From Owenia fusiformis (taxonomy: Eukaryota; Annelida; Polychaeta; Sabellida; Oweniidae): a DNA stretch of 64,000 nucleotides. This document shows, piece after piece, positions 36,386 to 46,347 of this stretch. Every line of letters begins with the position of its first letter. The stretch's first letter is position 1. The notes under the pieces are model-generated. The model was not told the origin of the DNA, ran no database searches, and saw only the letters and a list, made by a program, of their open reading frames with translations. The stretch lies in NCBI GenBank assembly GCA_903813345.2, contig CAIIXF020000011.1:5730571-5794570 (forward strand), read 5' to 3'. A program made the position numbers and the translations under genes.

Positions 36386-37997
36386 CTATCTATTGCAAGA
36401 CTAACGCCTGGTGTAACCGTCACCATGTTATTCGGTGTTTTTTAAGGAGCGCAAGGATCCTGCCATGACCGTGGCAGTGTTATTTTGTAAGCCTGCTATA
36501 ACCGTGACAACGCTGTATTATATTGCAAGGCCTGTCATGACCGTGAGTGTTATCGTGGAAGCCTGGTGCGGCCGTAGCATTTACGTTTAATTTAAGAATT
36601 TTTTATTGTTGTTTGTTAAGCGATTTGTTTACTATCCACTTTTAAATATTTGTATATTTTATGTCTCTGGTCTAAATTGTTTATTAGCGTGACACAAATA
36701 ACTTGTCTTATTCTGTGTAAATGATTAATTATTTTAGAATATGCGGAAATAATGTGAATATAATGTCTAGTAGTAATTTTGATATTAACATAATTAAGGT
36801 AGTTAAACACCATGATCATATAGTGTTAAACTGTTTAAGGATATTTCTGACATTAATATGATTCATATTTACAGTGCCCTAGTACTAGTCATTGCGGACT
36901 AAGCCTAAATTTCTACATGACCACCCACATATGTGGCCTTGCAATACTATATTACATTGTCACGGTCATGGCAGGCCTTGCAATACTATATTACCTTGTC
37001 ACTGTCATGCCAGCCTTTGTAATACACAGTGTCACGGTTATAGCAGTAGTCCTAATCATAAATATCTACATCACCACTCTCATACCTGAACTTGCCATAC
37101 TACATTACACTGCCACGGCGGTCATACCAAGCCTTGCAATACTATATTACATTGTCACGGTCATGCCAGGCCTTGCAGTACTATATTACATTGTCACGGT
37201 CATGGCAGGCCTTGTAATACTATATAACCTTGTCACGGTCATGCCAGGCTTTGCAATACACATTGTCACGGTTATGGCAGTCCTATCATAAACATTACAT
37301 TGTCACTGTCATGGCAGGCCTTGCAATACTGTATTACATGGTCACGGCCATGCCAGGCCTTGCAGTACTATATGACAGTGTCACGGTCATGCCCGGCTTT
37401 GCTATAAACATTGTCACGGTTATAGCAGTCCTAATCATAAATTATTGCAAGGCCTGTCATGACCGTGGTAATGTTAAAGCCTAATATGACCGTGACAATG
37501 CTTACAAGGCCTGTCATGACCGTGGTAATGTTAAAGCCTGATATGACCGTGACAATGCTTGCAAGGCCTGTCATGACCGTGACAATGCTTGCAAGGCCTG
37601 TCATGACCGTGGTAATGTTAAAGCCCCGTATGACCGTGACAATAGTTGCAAGGCCTCTCGTGACCGTGGTTGTATTTAAAGTAGCATGAGAACACTGTAA
37701 TGACAATTTTTCTTCGTGTTTAACTACCTTAAATATGTAAATAAAGACTACTAAAAATGTGTATTAATTTCACAACGAAAACCTAATTAATGTCATATAA
37801 AGGTTGCGGTCGCGCCAGGCTTACACGATTACACTACCACGGTCATTGCAGTTATTTTAATATAATACAGCATTGTCGCGGTTATACCAGGCTTTCACGA
37901 TAACATTACCACGGCCATGGCAGGATCCTTGCGCTACTTAAAAAACACCGAATAACATGGTGACGGTTACGCCAGGCGTTAGTCTTGCAACAGATAG
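36386..37997. mobile_element. palindromic element with internal inverted minisatellites
   Basis: The outer arms (36386-36590 and 37798-37997) mirror each other, starting CTATCTRTTGCAAGACTAAC and including the shared phrase GGTGTTTTTTAAG and GATCCTGCCATG. The motif ATGACCGTGRCA (or complement) is repeated throughout. At least 25 copies run one way (36460-36560, 37440-37680) or the other (36930-37430, 37800-37930). Intron 1 of the nuclease gene. The valine/threonine-rich frames here (MTVVMLKPxMTVTML-type) are by-products. Confidence 0.8.
36798..37728. mobile_element. TTAA-flanked inner element
   Basis: GGTAGTTAAACAC and its exact complement GTGTTTAACTACC are each bordered by TTAA (36794-36797, 37729-37732). 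Perfect 13-bp ends with a TTAA duplication are the signature of piggyBac or Kolobok elements. It has no transposase and is filled with the ACCGTGACAATG minisatellite, whose units also occur outside it. Confidence 0.75.
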
Positions 37998-38907
37998 GGT
38001 CTCCTTTTTCTGCGACGCAACACTTGACGGGAGAATTTGTCCTATTCTTCCCGTTTGAGCTTGTTATCATTCACCCCATTTAAAATCAATATTGATCGAA
38101 TTTCCAGATCTCAACCTCAAATTCTTGATCTGGAGTGCCTCTCTAATGTACAATTGTACATGTGCTTTACCTACACTTAACTTACATGACATGTAGCAAC
38201 AGCAAGTCAAGTGAAATCTGAATACTCTGTGCGTTAATTTAATAGTTCCGCTTGTTTAGATTATATGAATAAATATACACCTATATCTCATTGTGACCTT
38301 ATTGATGTATAATTACGAAAATATTTGAGAGCTTTGGAATAATAAAAAATGTCAGTCAGTTTCTGGTAACCTCAAAAATGCAAATCTTTTCAGAAATAAA
38401 ACTAGTATTTTCAATCGAATGAACATCTTATCGGTGATATGTTTTGATTATGTGGTTTCTGTACAACCTGTATTGCCATTATCATTCGATTGTTGATCAC
38501 TTTTCTGATCAAATTGTCGAGTGTGAGCTGAGGCATACATTATCACTTATGGTGTGTTAGAATTTCATGCGAGACACTTATTCATGCATCTTAGCCATAA
38601 GGACTAATTATCTGCTCACTAGGCCTAATTATCAGTTGTCTAGTGGGTGTGGTGATCTGTCCAGCTAGTTGCAGGATTAGAGCTGTAGTTGATCTGTGTC
38701 ACCATGAATGCTAAGACTGCATAGTCTTTTTAGGTCATTTTATTGATTAATTTATATGTTAGTTTCATTATACAAGTTTGAATCATTTTATAACTGGTTT
38801 ATACAATATTAAAGACCATTTCACCTGCATTTGAAAATAGCTTTACATTTCGGTATGCCAACATACATGTAAGTAGCCAGAGGACAGGTCTAGATTATTA
38901 TTATACC
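37998..38907. other. intron sequence without recognised features
   Basis: AT-rich part of intron 1 of the nuclease gene. No repeat ends or coding similarity seen. Confidence 0.35.
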
Positions 38908-38912
38908 TGTTA

Positions 38913-39144
38913 CAGTGATCTCCCCAGCTTTGAAGGAAGTGGGCACAGCACCCACCTGAGATCTTGAAAATAGGCTTGCACCCACCTCAAAATCCATTTG
39001 CACCCATTTGAAAATGTGAAAAATCATGAAAAATTGGCATATTTTTACCAATTTTGGTCTGAGAGACCAAAAGAGACCATTTAGTCTGATTTGCTATTTG
39101 AAAATTTTGCACCTACCTGAGAAAAAATCCTGGGGAGATCACTG
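38913..39144. mobile_element. hAT-like MITE with 5-bp duplication
   Basis: Its ends CAGTGATCTCCCCAG are perfectly mirrored, and TGTTA stands directly on both sides (38908-38912, 39145-39149). 232 bp, intron 1 of the nuclease gene. The inside has GCACCCACCT repeats. End sequence and duplication fit the hAT5-like group. Confidence 0.85.
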
Positions 39145-39434
39145 TGTTAACCTACCACTGTTTTACGGTCATCCATTGTAATCTCCAGATATGAATTTGC
39201 ATTTCAAAGAAATATAGAATATTTGCTTTAACTTGGATCATTTATTTAGATCAATAAATATGTGATAAAACCATAAGTAAACAAACAAATTCTAGCAATC
39301 ACCTAAAGCAACCCTCCAAATGAGATTTTAAAGTGAGAGAGCCAAATATTTACCTAAGCCTGTAAGCTTGTTTGTGAATGTAAATATTTTTAATGAGTGA
39401 ACTGCCCGATGTGAACAGTTTATATATTTTTCAG

Positions 39435-39982
39435 GTTATACAACTATGATCGGTTCCACAACTTTGAAAGGGCTCCTATCCTCATTCCAGATCCGATCCC
39501 GATAGTCAACTGGCCCACTTCAAACTTCAAAACACTTACATCAAATCATCGATCATTATTTCCTGCCATCACAAAATCCTTCATTACAACATATCTTATT
39601 TCTCGCATGGCTATAGACAACACCCAAACCAGAGATTTCAAAGCGCTTGAAAAGGGAAAATTACTTCTCGAAGCCTTGAAAGTTAAAGCCTGCAGCGTGA
39701 ACTTGGAGAACAGTCAATATATCGATTTCTCTGGCGTTATTGATGCGGCCATGAAGAAAAGGGTGTCTTACAACTTCAAATTGAGGCTATCTCGGGACGA
39801 TGGAGATATCATCAACACATATTGTGAATGCCCCGCCGGAATGGGACCTCATGCTACATGCAAACACATAGCTACCATATTGTTGATGTTGAATGCTTTT
39901 GTAGAGAGAGGGGAGATTCTTATCAATACAAGTTGTACTGAAACTCTTCAGTCTTTCCACAAACCTTCTAAATCTCATTCAG
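39435..39982 (+). CDS. SAP-SWIM-YqaJ protein, exon 2 (SWIM zinc finger)
   Basis: The acceptor TATATATTTTTCAG precedes it, and the first base completes the Arg codon left by exon 1. It encodes residues 34-216 of the model. After LYNYDRFHNFERAPILIPDP comes the SWIM finger YCECPAGMGPHATCKHIA, with the CxC...CxH ligands at about C164, C166, C176 and H178. SWIM fingers bind DNA or proteins. It ends TCATTCAG|GTATTT, carrying one base. Confidence 0.88.
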
Positions 39983-40333
39983 GTATTTTTATTTTTTCTA
40001 TTTATTTTTTCATATATTTATTCTTCATACATAATACAGCAAATTCTAATAAGAAAAGCTTGACAAGCTAAAAGGATCATCTTGATATGTCTAAAAAGTT
40101 AAGTGAAGTTAATTTGATTTAATTGCTCAACACCACTGGGTTTCCAGATAGATAGAGTCTTAATTAATGATCTTCATAGTCACAAAAACTGTCATTCAGG
40201 TATGATTATTCCAACAAACGCAGTTTGGTAGAGATACAGTGTAGCCTGCTCTCCATCCTTCAGTCTGTCTATATATGAGTTTTCATTTTAAACCCAAGCA
40301 TATATTTTGCCTGAAATTTCAAGTCTATCTACT

Positions 40334-40527
40334 CAGGCCCGTAGCCAGGGGGGGTTCGGGCGAACCCCCCCCCCCCCCTGGCAAAACTTTCTTTCAAAAT
40401 CATGCAGTTTTTCACCATTCTGACTAATTTTTGAGTGATTTTTGGCCATTTTTGCCAAAGTGAACCCCCCCCTAGAATATTTTAGGAAAACGAACCCCCC
40501 CCTTGGAAAATTCTGGCTACAGGCCTG
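40334..40527. mobile_element. miniature element with CAGGCCYGTAGCCAG ends
   Basis: The ends CAGGCCCGTAGCCAG (left) and CAGGCCTGTAGCCAG (right, reversed) mirror each other, and CTACT lies on both sides. 194 bp, with two poly(C) runs and a repeated GAACCCCCCC. In intron 2 of the nuclease gene. Similar single ends are seen at 3985, 44349 and 54713. Confidence 0.8.
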
Positions 40528-40771
40528 CTACTCATCTATCTACTACTATCAACGAAACAAATACAAGGGAGAAGACAGCCTAGTTTCAAGTTTGTACATA
40601 GACATATGTGTCATGTTATGATACAATTGTCAATAAAAGAAATATATATCCCTATATAGTCAGGAATCACTACTTTCCATTTAAAAATATTGATATCATC
40701 CCTGTGACATTCTTCATATGAAATCCCTCCTGGTGAATAACTTCTTTATATAGTATTGAAAATGATTATAG

Positions 40772-41028
40772 GTTCTCCCATCAAAGCTGAAGATTTGGGG
40801 AATCGCAAGAGAACCCAGGTCCTACAAGACCCAAGGCCAGAGAAATTCAGAAGAATGACAGGATATGAAGATAGACTTAGAAACCTAACAATCAACTATT
40901 GTGCCAATAGCAACCATGATGTGACTATGAGATACCTTTACCCGAAAGCTAACATCCAGCAGGCGTCAGCGGACCATGACTACATGGAGCGGTCCTTATT
41001 AGAAAACTTGGTGGATAAGGCAAATAAA
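40772..41028 (+). CDS. SAP-SWIM-YqaJ protein, exon 3
   Basis: It follows the acceptor TGATTATAG and finishes the Gly codon begun in exon 2. Residues 217-302 link the SWIM finger to the nuclease (RPEKFRRMTGYEDRLRNLTI, YPKANIQQASADHDYMERSL) with no known domain. The donor AATAAA|GTAAGG leaves no partial codon, matching exon 4. Confidence 0.85.
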
Positions 41029-41799
41029 GTAAGGTTGAACAATTAGTGCAGAAATGTATCCAACGATCATGGACCTATTGTCAAAATGTATTGAAGTTTG
41101 GATATTTCATCCAGGCTAACATCTATTTTCATTATCTATAAAGAAACCCCATGAATGAACGTTATTTCAGCTGTAATTCCTGCAGTAAAAATCTTGATAT
41201 GTAGTACATTTTAAAATATATAATGGGACTCCTCTAATCTGCTTATGGAATAACTAAATTTACACTTCATGCTAAAAAAGATTTTAACTAGGCCTAAATA
41301 GATTTGACAAAGATGTTAAGCCAAAAGAAATGTTTCAATTTTTCTCTACAGGCCTTATTGCCACTTATAAAGGCCCCATGTGAAGTTTAAACTAATTTCG
41401 CATATATTGTATTTTGTAGTCTTACCTGATGTAATCAAAATGTAAAAGCCTTGTGAAACTTCTTTAATTCCAAAAAGTGGTTACAAAACATAGATTGTAA
41501 TCAGCAATAATCCACACTATTACAAAATTAAGGCCAGGATGCATGTTCAGAATATTTCTGCATTCCTCAATTGAGTCACATGTTATTTTTCAAACAGGAA
41601 TCACTCCTTCCACTCATTATCTACACCTTCCAGTTTTGCACATTGAGTGCACTTATGTGCCTTGAAAAGACTGGCTTGAAGATTTGTTTTGTTAAATGTA
41701 TAAAATGAGAAAATTCAGTGAAATTTCTGAAAATTTTCTGAGTTTCGTCACTGAATTTCTTGTTTTTTATACATTTCATCAAAACATTCTTTTTCACAT

Positions 41800-42300
41800 T
41801 TTTGGTAGAAGGTAGCCATTTTGAAAAATGGCCACCATTTTAAAGTATTTTACTATAACTCGAAAAGTAGTGGAGCGATTTTGTTTATATTTGGTATGTG
41901 AATACTAAAAGCATGGCACACTGTCTAATGACACTTTTTGTAGAAGATGGCCATTTTTAAAAAAGGCCCCATTTTAACGTAATTTACTATAACTTGAAAA
42001 GCAGTGAAGCGATTTTGTTCATATTTGATTTGTGAATACTCATGAGCCTTGCACACTGTCTCATGACACTTCGGATAGTAGGCGGCCATTTTAAAAAATG
42101 GCTGTCATTTTACATTTTTTTACTATACGTAACTCGAAAAGTAGTGGAGCAATTTTGTTCATATTTGATATGTGAATACTCTAAGCATGGCACATTGTCT
42201 AATACAACTTTGGGGCCACCATTTTTATGTGTGTTATTTTACAAGTAAATGTGTGCGATTTTTCCAAAATTTTATAGGTGGCTTCTTAAAAGCATATTAT
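41800..42300. repeat. tandem repeat, unit about 125 bp, with GCCATTTTGAAAAATGGC core
   Basis: Four units contain GGCCATTTTNAAAAATGGC, then ACTATAACTCGAAAAGTAGT, GGAGCGATTTTGTTCATATT and AGCATGGCACACTGTCTAAT. Each core is itself a small palindrome. In intron 3 of the nuclease gene. Confidence 0.85.
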
Positions 42301-42494
42301 TTCTTCTGATGACAACTTGGCTAGTGAGCAACCATTTTGAAAATGGTGGCCTTTCTGGTGTGTTGTTTTATGATATTTGCTATATATTTCGTTTGTAAAA
42401 ATGCCAGCCATTTCTGTTCGATGGGATTCGCTACGCTTTGGCGTTGCCGTTGTTCTGGTTTTGAAAGTTTAGCATATTTAAATGAGATGAGGTT

Positions 42495-42645
42495 GAAAGT
42501 TTAAAATGGCCACCTTAACATTTATCTAGTGCCTAGAATGCCCAAAAATTAATCAGTTCTAAACTTTCCTAGCTAGGACCTAACCTTACAATTTAAGATA
42601 ATTCCCGAAACAGTTTGGCTGGAAACTTGTAGACAAGATTTATCT
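42495..42645. repeat. single dispersed unit of the 33 kb tandem repeat
   Basis: AAAATGGCCACCTTAACATT, AGAATGCCCAAAAATTAATC, AGTTCTAAACTTTC and TGTAGACAAGATTT follow the unit of the array at 33120-33790 in the same order and strand. In intron 3 of the nuclease gene. Confidence 0.75.
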
Positions 42646-42948
42646 GGACGCCAATGGTTAATACATAGGCTATTTTAAAACTTTTCATAGGGCCTTTAAG
42701 GTGGTGAAACATGATATGTTTTTTGAGCTGGTCAGTGGAACAGACTCAGTACTGTGATTATGTATTATTTAAGAAAATTATTATGATAATGGTATAGTCT
42801 CCATCTCCATCTAAAAAAAGTCACCTGATGCCTATAAAACCTGTCATAGAAAAAAACTTTTTTGTGGGGACCTTTTTTCCCCCTTTGGGCTTCTAGGGTT
42901 AATGTCTTTAATACATGTATTAATAATTGTATCATTTTTTAAATTCAG

Positions 42949-43596
42949 GTTGATTCATCACAAGCTGCCGAAATAGAGCGAAGAACGATGAAACAAGCAC
43001 TTTCCAAGGAGTGGCATGATCTACGATCATGGAGGATAACTGCTTCAAAATTTGGTGAAGTGGAGCATTCCACTCACCGAAGAAACTATGATAGGCTTTG
43101 TGAGGCCATAGTTAAGCCCAAGCCCTTCAAATCTGAAGCAACTTCGCATGGCATCAAGTATGAGCCAGTGGCTAGGAAAGCCTTTGAGGACAAAACTGGA
43201 AAAATTGTAAAAGAATGTGGGTTATTCATTTGTGTTGAAAAACCCTATCTAGCATGTTCACCAGATGGCCTCATTGGTGATGACCAACTTTTGGAAGTCA
43301 AATGTCCATTCAATGGAAAAGATGAAGCAATATCAGAGGAAAATCAGAAATTTTTGTTCAGAGACTCAAGTGGTCAATTAAAGTTGAAAACAAATACACA
43401 TTATTATGCTCAAGTTCAAGGACAACTATATATCACTGGAAGAAAGATGTGCTACTTTGTAGTCTACACAAAGAATGACATTTTTGTTGAGGAAATATCC
43501 CTTAACAAAGAGTACATGAATGTATCACTGCTGCCCAAACTGGACTTATTTTACACAAAGCATATGAGGCCATATATTGCAAAACATTGCTTTTAG
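42949..43596 (+). CDS. SAP-SWIM-YqaJ protein, exon 4 (YqaJ-type nuclease)
   Basis: It follows the acceptor TTTTTTAAATTCAG in phase 0 and runs 215 residues to the stop; the spliced model (four exons, 1554 nt) gives 517 residues. The YqaJ / lambda-exonuclease fold is clear: EWHDLRSWRITASKFGEV, the acidic TSHGIKYEPVA (E374), the PD-(D/E)xK core ACSPDGLIGDDQLLEVKCP (D408, E418, K420) and YYAQVQGQLYITGRK (Q457). Such enzymes digest or trim DNA from ends. In ISL2EU elements this is the second protein; its exact role in transposition is not settled. SAP and SWIM parts suggest DNA tethering. All catalytic residues are present, so it may be active. Confidence 0.93.
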   Translation, partial: VDSSQAAEIERRTMKQALSKEWHDLRSWRITASKFGEVEHSTHRRNYDRLCEAIVKPKPFKSEATSHGIKYEPVARKAFEDKTGKIVKECGLFICVEKPYLACSPDGLIGDDQLLEVKCPFNGKDEAISEENQKFLFRDSSGQLKLKTNTHYYAQVQGQLYITGRKMCYFVVYTKNDIFVEEISLNKEYMNVSLLPKLDLFYTKHMRPYIAKHCF

Positions 43597-43608
43597 GTTT
43601 AAATACAG

Positions 43609-43711
43609 CAGGGTGGAAAAAACAGGATAGAACAAATACCATTCAAACATATGTATATTCAAGCACTTAAAGTTATTGCAAAATACGGCGTTTCTGTTCT
43701 TGACCACCCTG
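43609..43711. mobile_element. small mariner-like MITE in the 3' untranslated region
   Basis: CAGGGTGG at the left is mirrored by CCACCCTG at the right (followed by TA). 103 bp, only 12 bp past the nuclease stop codon. The left TA is not preserved. Confidence 0.6.
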
Positions 43712-44033
43712 TAATTGGTGTCCTGGTTGAAAAATTAGAATACAGGAAATTTAAACAACTGGAATGTTTTAACAAACAGATTTTGTATTTATTCTTGTAA
43801 TGCTGATTATTATACTACATGTATGTTTCAAATACAATATGATGGAATAATAGAAAAATGGAGAAATTCAACATGTAATAACATTAGATGTTTCCCATGT
43901 TTCCATATCATTTTTTCATTTGGTAATTTATGAAACAAGATGATGAACCTTGTCAATAGAATTGTCACCCAAGAACACTTGTAAATAAGACTAGTAACTA
44001 TTTGCAATAACTTAACAAATAGTGGTTACATTG

Positions 44034-44039
44034 AATAAA
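44034..44039 (+). terminator. polyadenylation signal, nuclease gene
   Basis: AATAAA lies about 440 bases after the stop, in AT-rich sequence. It is a plausible end for the plus-strand transcript before the convergent transposase gene. Confidence 0.4.
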
Positions 44040-44423
44040 CATTTTACTGTCAATACATCACAACATATTTAGCACTAACTCAAAATTTCAAAAAGGCTTT
44101 GGTTTAAGCTTTTATGTCCTGTTTAATAACTCCTATTCATAGTATTGAAAATAAATTCTAGTGACAATATCCCACATGAATGTACAGGGTGACACAAAAA
44201 ATGCAAGTACTGTAGATACACTTAATTTGGCTACCGTTTTTAATTTGACGGATTAAATTCGCCAAATTAAAAATCGGCCATCCCTAGAGAATTTGCAATT
44301 ATCTGATTATTTCACTTTTGTAAGTATTCCTACGTGGATGTCATTGCTCGGGCCCGGAGCCAGGGGGGGGGGGGTTAGAACCTTTTGTTGGCTCTTATTA
44401 AAGGTTTAAACATATAATTGACA

Positions 44424-44736
44424 TTATACCACTCTAAGTCCAATTACAGTTGTATAACATGGGTCTATAACAACGATATACAGTGGAGAGTGGTATATCG
44501 TCATCGTATACAACTCCTCCGTATACACTCCAGCGTATACCACTGTAGAAGTGCATTCTGGGAACTAATGAATAAAAAAATCATGAAAATTTTCATGATT
44601 TCCTAAAATCAAGTGATGTCATAAATGGTTCGAGATCAACATCAGCATTATTGAGTTGGCTATGGGATATTTTTATGGTTTTTAATTGTTATGATTGTGT
44701 ACGAATCAACTGTAATTGAACTCAGAGTGGCATAAT
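44424..44736. mobile_element. MITE with imperfect ~30-bp TIR
   Basis: TTATACCACTCTAAGTCCAA...TTACAGTTG on the left mirrors CAACTGTAATTGAACTCAGA...GTGGCATAATAA on the right. Short inner inverted words (TATACCAC/GTGGTATA) occur near 44490-44540. No coding. Confidence 0.65.
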
Positions 44737-44741
44737 AAGAT

Positions 44742-44886
44742 TATATAATGGTTCATTCTGTATATCGTGCATTTTATACTCTCGTGAGAATATAATATAT
44801 TCACTCGTTCGCTACGCTCACTTGTGAATATATCATATACTCACTCGAGTATAAAAACGATATACAGAAAGAACCATTATATAACC
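44742..44886. mobile_element. hairpin element with CGCTACGCTCAC loop
   Basis: TATATAATGGTTC.TTCTGTATATCGT is mirrored by ACGATATACAGAAAGAACCATTATATA. The centre reads TCACTCGTTCGCTACGCTCAC. About 145 bp. Confidence 0.75.
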
Positions 44887-45429
44887 TCATAGTATCTGTT
44901 TACTGCAAAGGTAACTGAGGATATGTTACCATGGCAATATATAATGGGTGTTTAGATATTTCTTACAACTCTTACAAAATGTAACTTAAAGCGCCATGTT
45001 CAGATCCAATTGAAACTCATACAGAGAACATCTGATACAACTTATCAAAATTACTGATAATGTACCTTATTGTATAACATAGGCTTTAGGCCAAAAGAAT
45101 TTTTAGTGATAGTTTTAGTAATGGCAAATTCATTGCTTTTTGTGAAATGATAATGTTAATGCATTTTAGGTACCCTGTACATATAGACTCCAAATTTTTT
45201 TAGCAATCAAAATATTGATAAAAACAATGATTCTACTCACACCCAGGATTGAAGGAATAAGCATTAAGAAAATAGCAGATAATTTTGCTATCATCAACAT
45301 TATTGATATTATCAATAATAGCAATATTTATTATCGGCTCAAAATGTGATCTGCTTATACTAATTTTGGATTTGCCATGTTCATCCTAATAAGTTACATC
45401 CCGCACCAAACTCTTTTTGGTGGCTTCTA

Positions 45430-45572
45430 CAGGGTGGTCAAAAAATGTCTACATTTTTATTTCAATATTACTTTTTTAAAATGTGTGGATTCATTATTTA
45501 TTGAAACTCATGCATTTTCAAAAAAGTTATATCGAAATAAAAAAAATGTGGACAAGTTTTTGGCCAAACCTG
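45430..45572. mobile_element. mariner-like MITE with TA duplication
   Basis: CAGGGTGGTCAAAAAATGTC on the left and the imperfect complement ending ...GGCCAAACCTG on the right, with TA on both sides (45428-45429, 45573-45574). 143 bp, non-coding, between the convergent genes. Confidence 0.75.
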
Positions 45573-45764
45573 TATATTTACAATTAGCTATTTACAAAAC
45601 AGTTTTTAAGATAAATAACATTCAGTAACATTGTTGTGTTTCAAGTTGAGAAAATAAATTATTATTACATTATTATACATTGTTCATAGTTACACATTGT
45701 TTTGATTTGTTATTTCATTGTCGGGTGATAGGAGAACATAACATTATAGGCTTAGGCCTAGCCG

Positions 45765-46097
45765 AGGAGGATTGGCTCCCAGGGTTTCAACTCAATATTG
45801 ACCTTGACTGATAACAACATTGAAAATGTTGTGATTTTCTGAATATGAAGCAACTTTAAATTCATAACCAGCTATCAAAATATTTGATCAAATATCTTGA
45901 TCACTTCTTGTGTGTTTTGAATTTTTTGTTTGGAAATAAGACCAAAACTCAAGATTGAAATTCTGAAGTGAAAAAATGGTGGCTGTTTCATTTTGAAAAT
46001 CATGACATTACCCGAGATTCCCTGTGATAATACGGTCAAGCTCCTGACACCATATATGGCAGGATATCAAGAGGGAATCCTGGGAGCCAATCCTCCT
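45765..46097. mobile_element. MITE with AGGAGGATTGGCTCCCAGG ends
   Basis: The 19-bp end AGGAGGATTGGCTCCCAGG is perfectly mirrored at 46079-46097. About 330 bp, between the convergent genes. I could not define a target duplication. Confidence 0.75.
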
Positions 46098-46137
46098 AGG
46101 GTTTAGCCAAGCTAAAAATGCTTAAATGCATCAACTC

Positions 46138-46307
46138 CTTGACACTGTGTAGTCCAATGATTATAACACATACATATACATGTATGTTTGGAATAAGAAA
46201 CTAGTAAGCTGGGGTTGGGACACTTGACACTGTGTAGTCCAATGATTATAACACATACATATACATGTATGTTTGGAATAAGAAACTAGTAAGCTGGGGT
46301 TGGGACA
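46138..46307. repeat. 85-bp perfect tandem duplication
   Basis: CTTGACACTGTGTAGTCCAA...GGGGTTGGGACA occurs twice back to back with period 85. It lies about 40 bp past the transposase stop codon, in the likely 3' untranslated region. Confidence 0.9.
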
Positions 46308-46347
46308 AGCCCAGGCATTGTTTGTAAATTTGAACCGAAATATAGTA

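Noticed and set aside
36892-37706. Overlapping frames with repeated VTVMAGLAILYY or MTVTMLARPVM peptides
   Set aside because: By-products of the ACCGTGACAATG minisatellite in both strands, within an intron.
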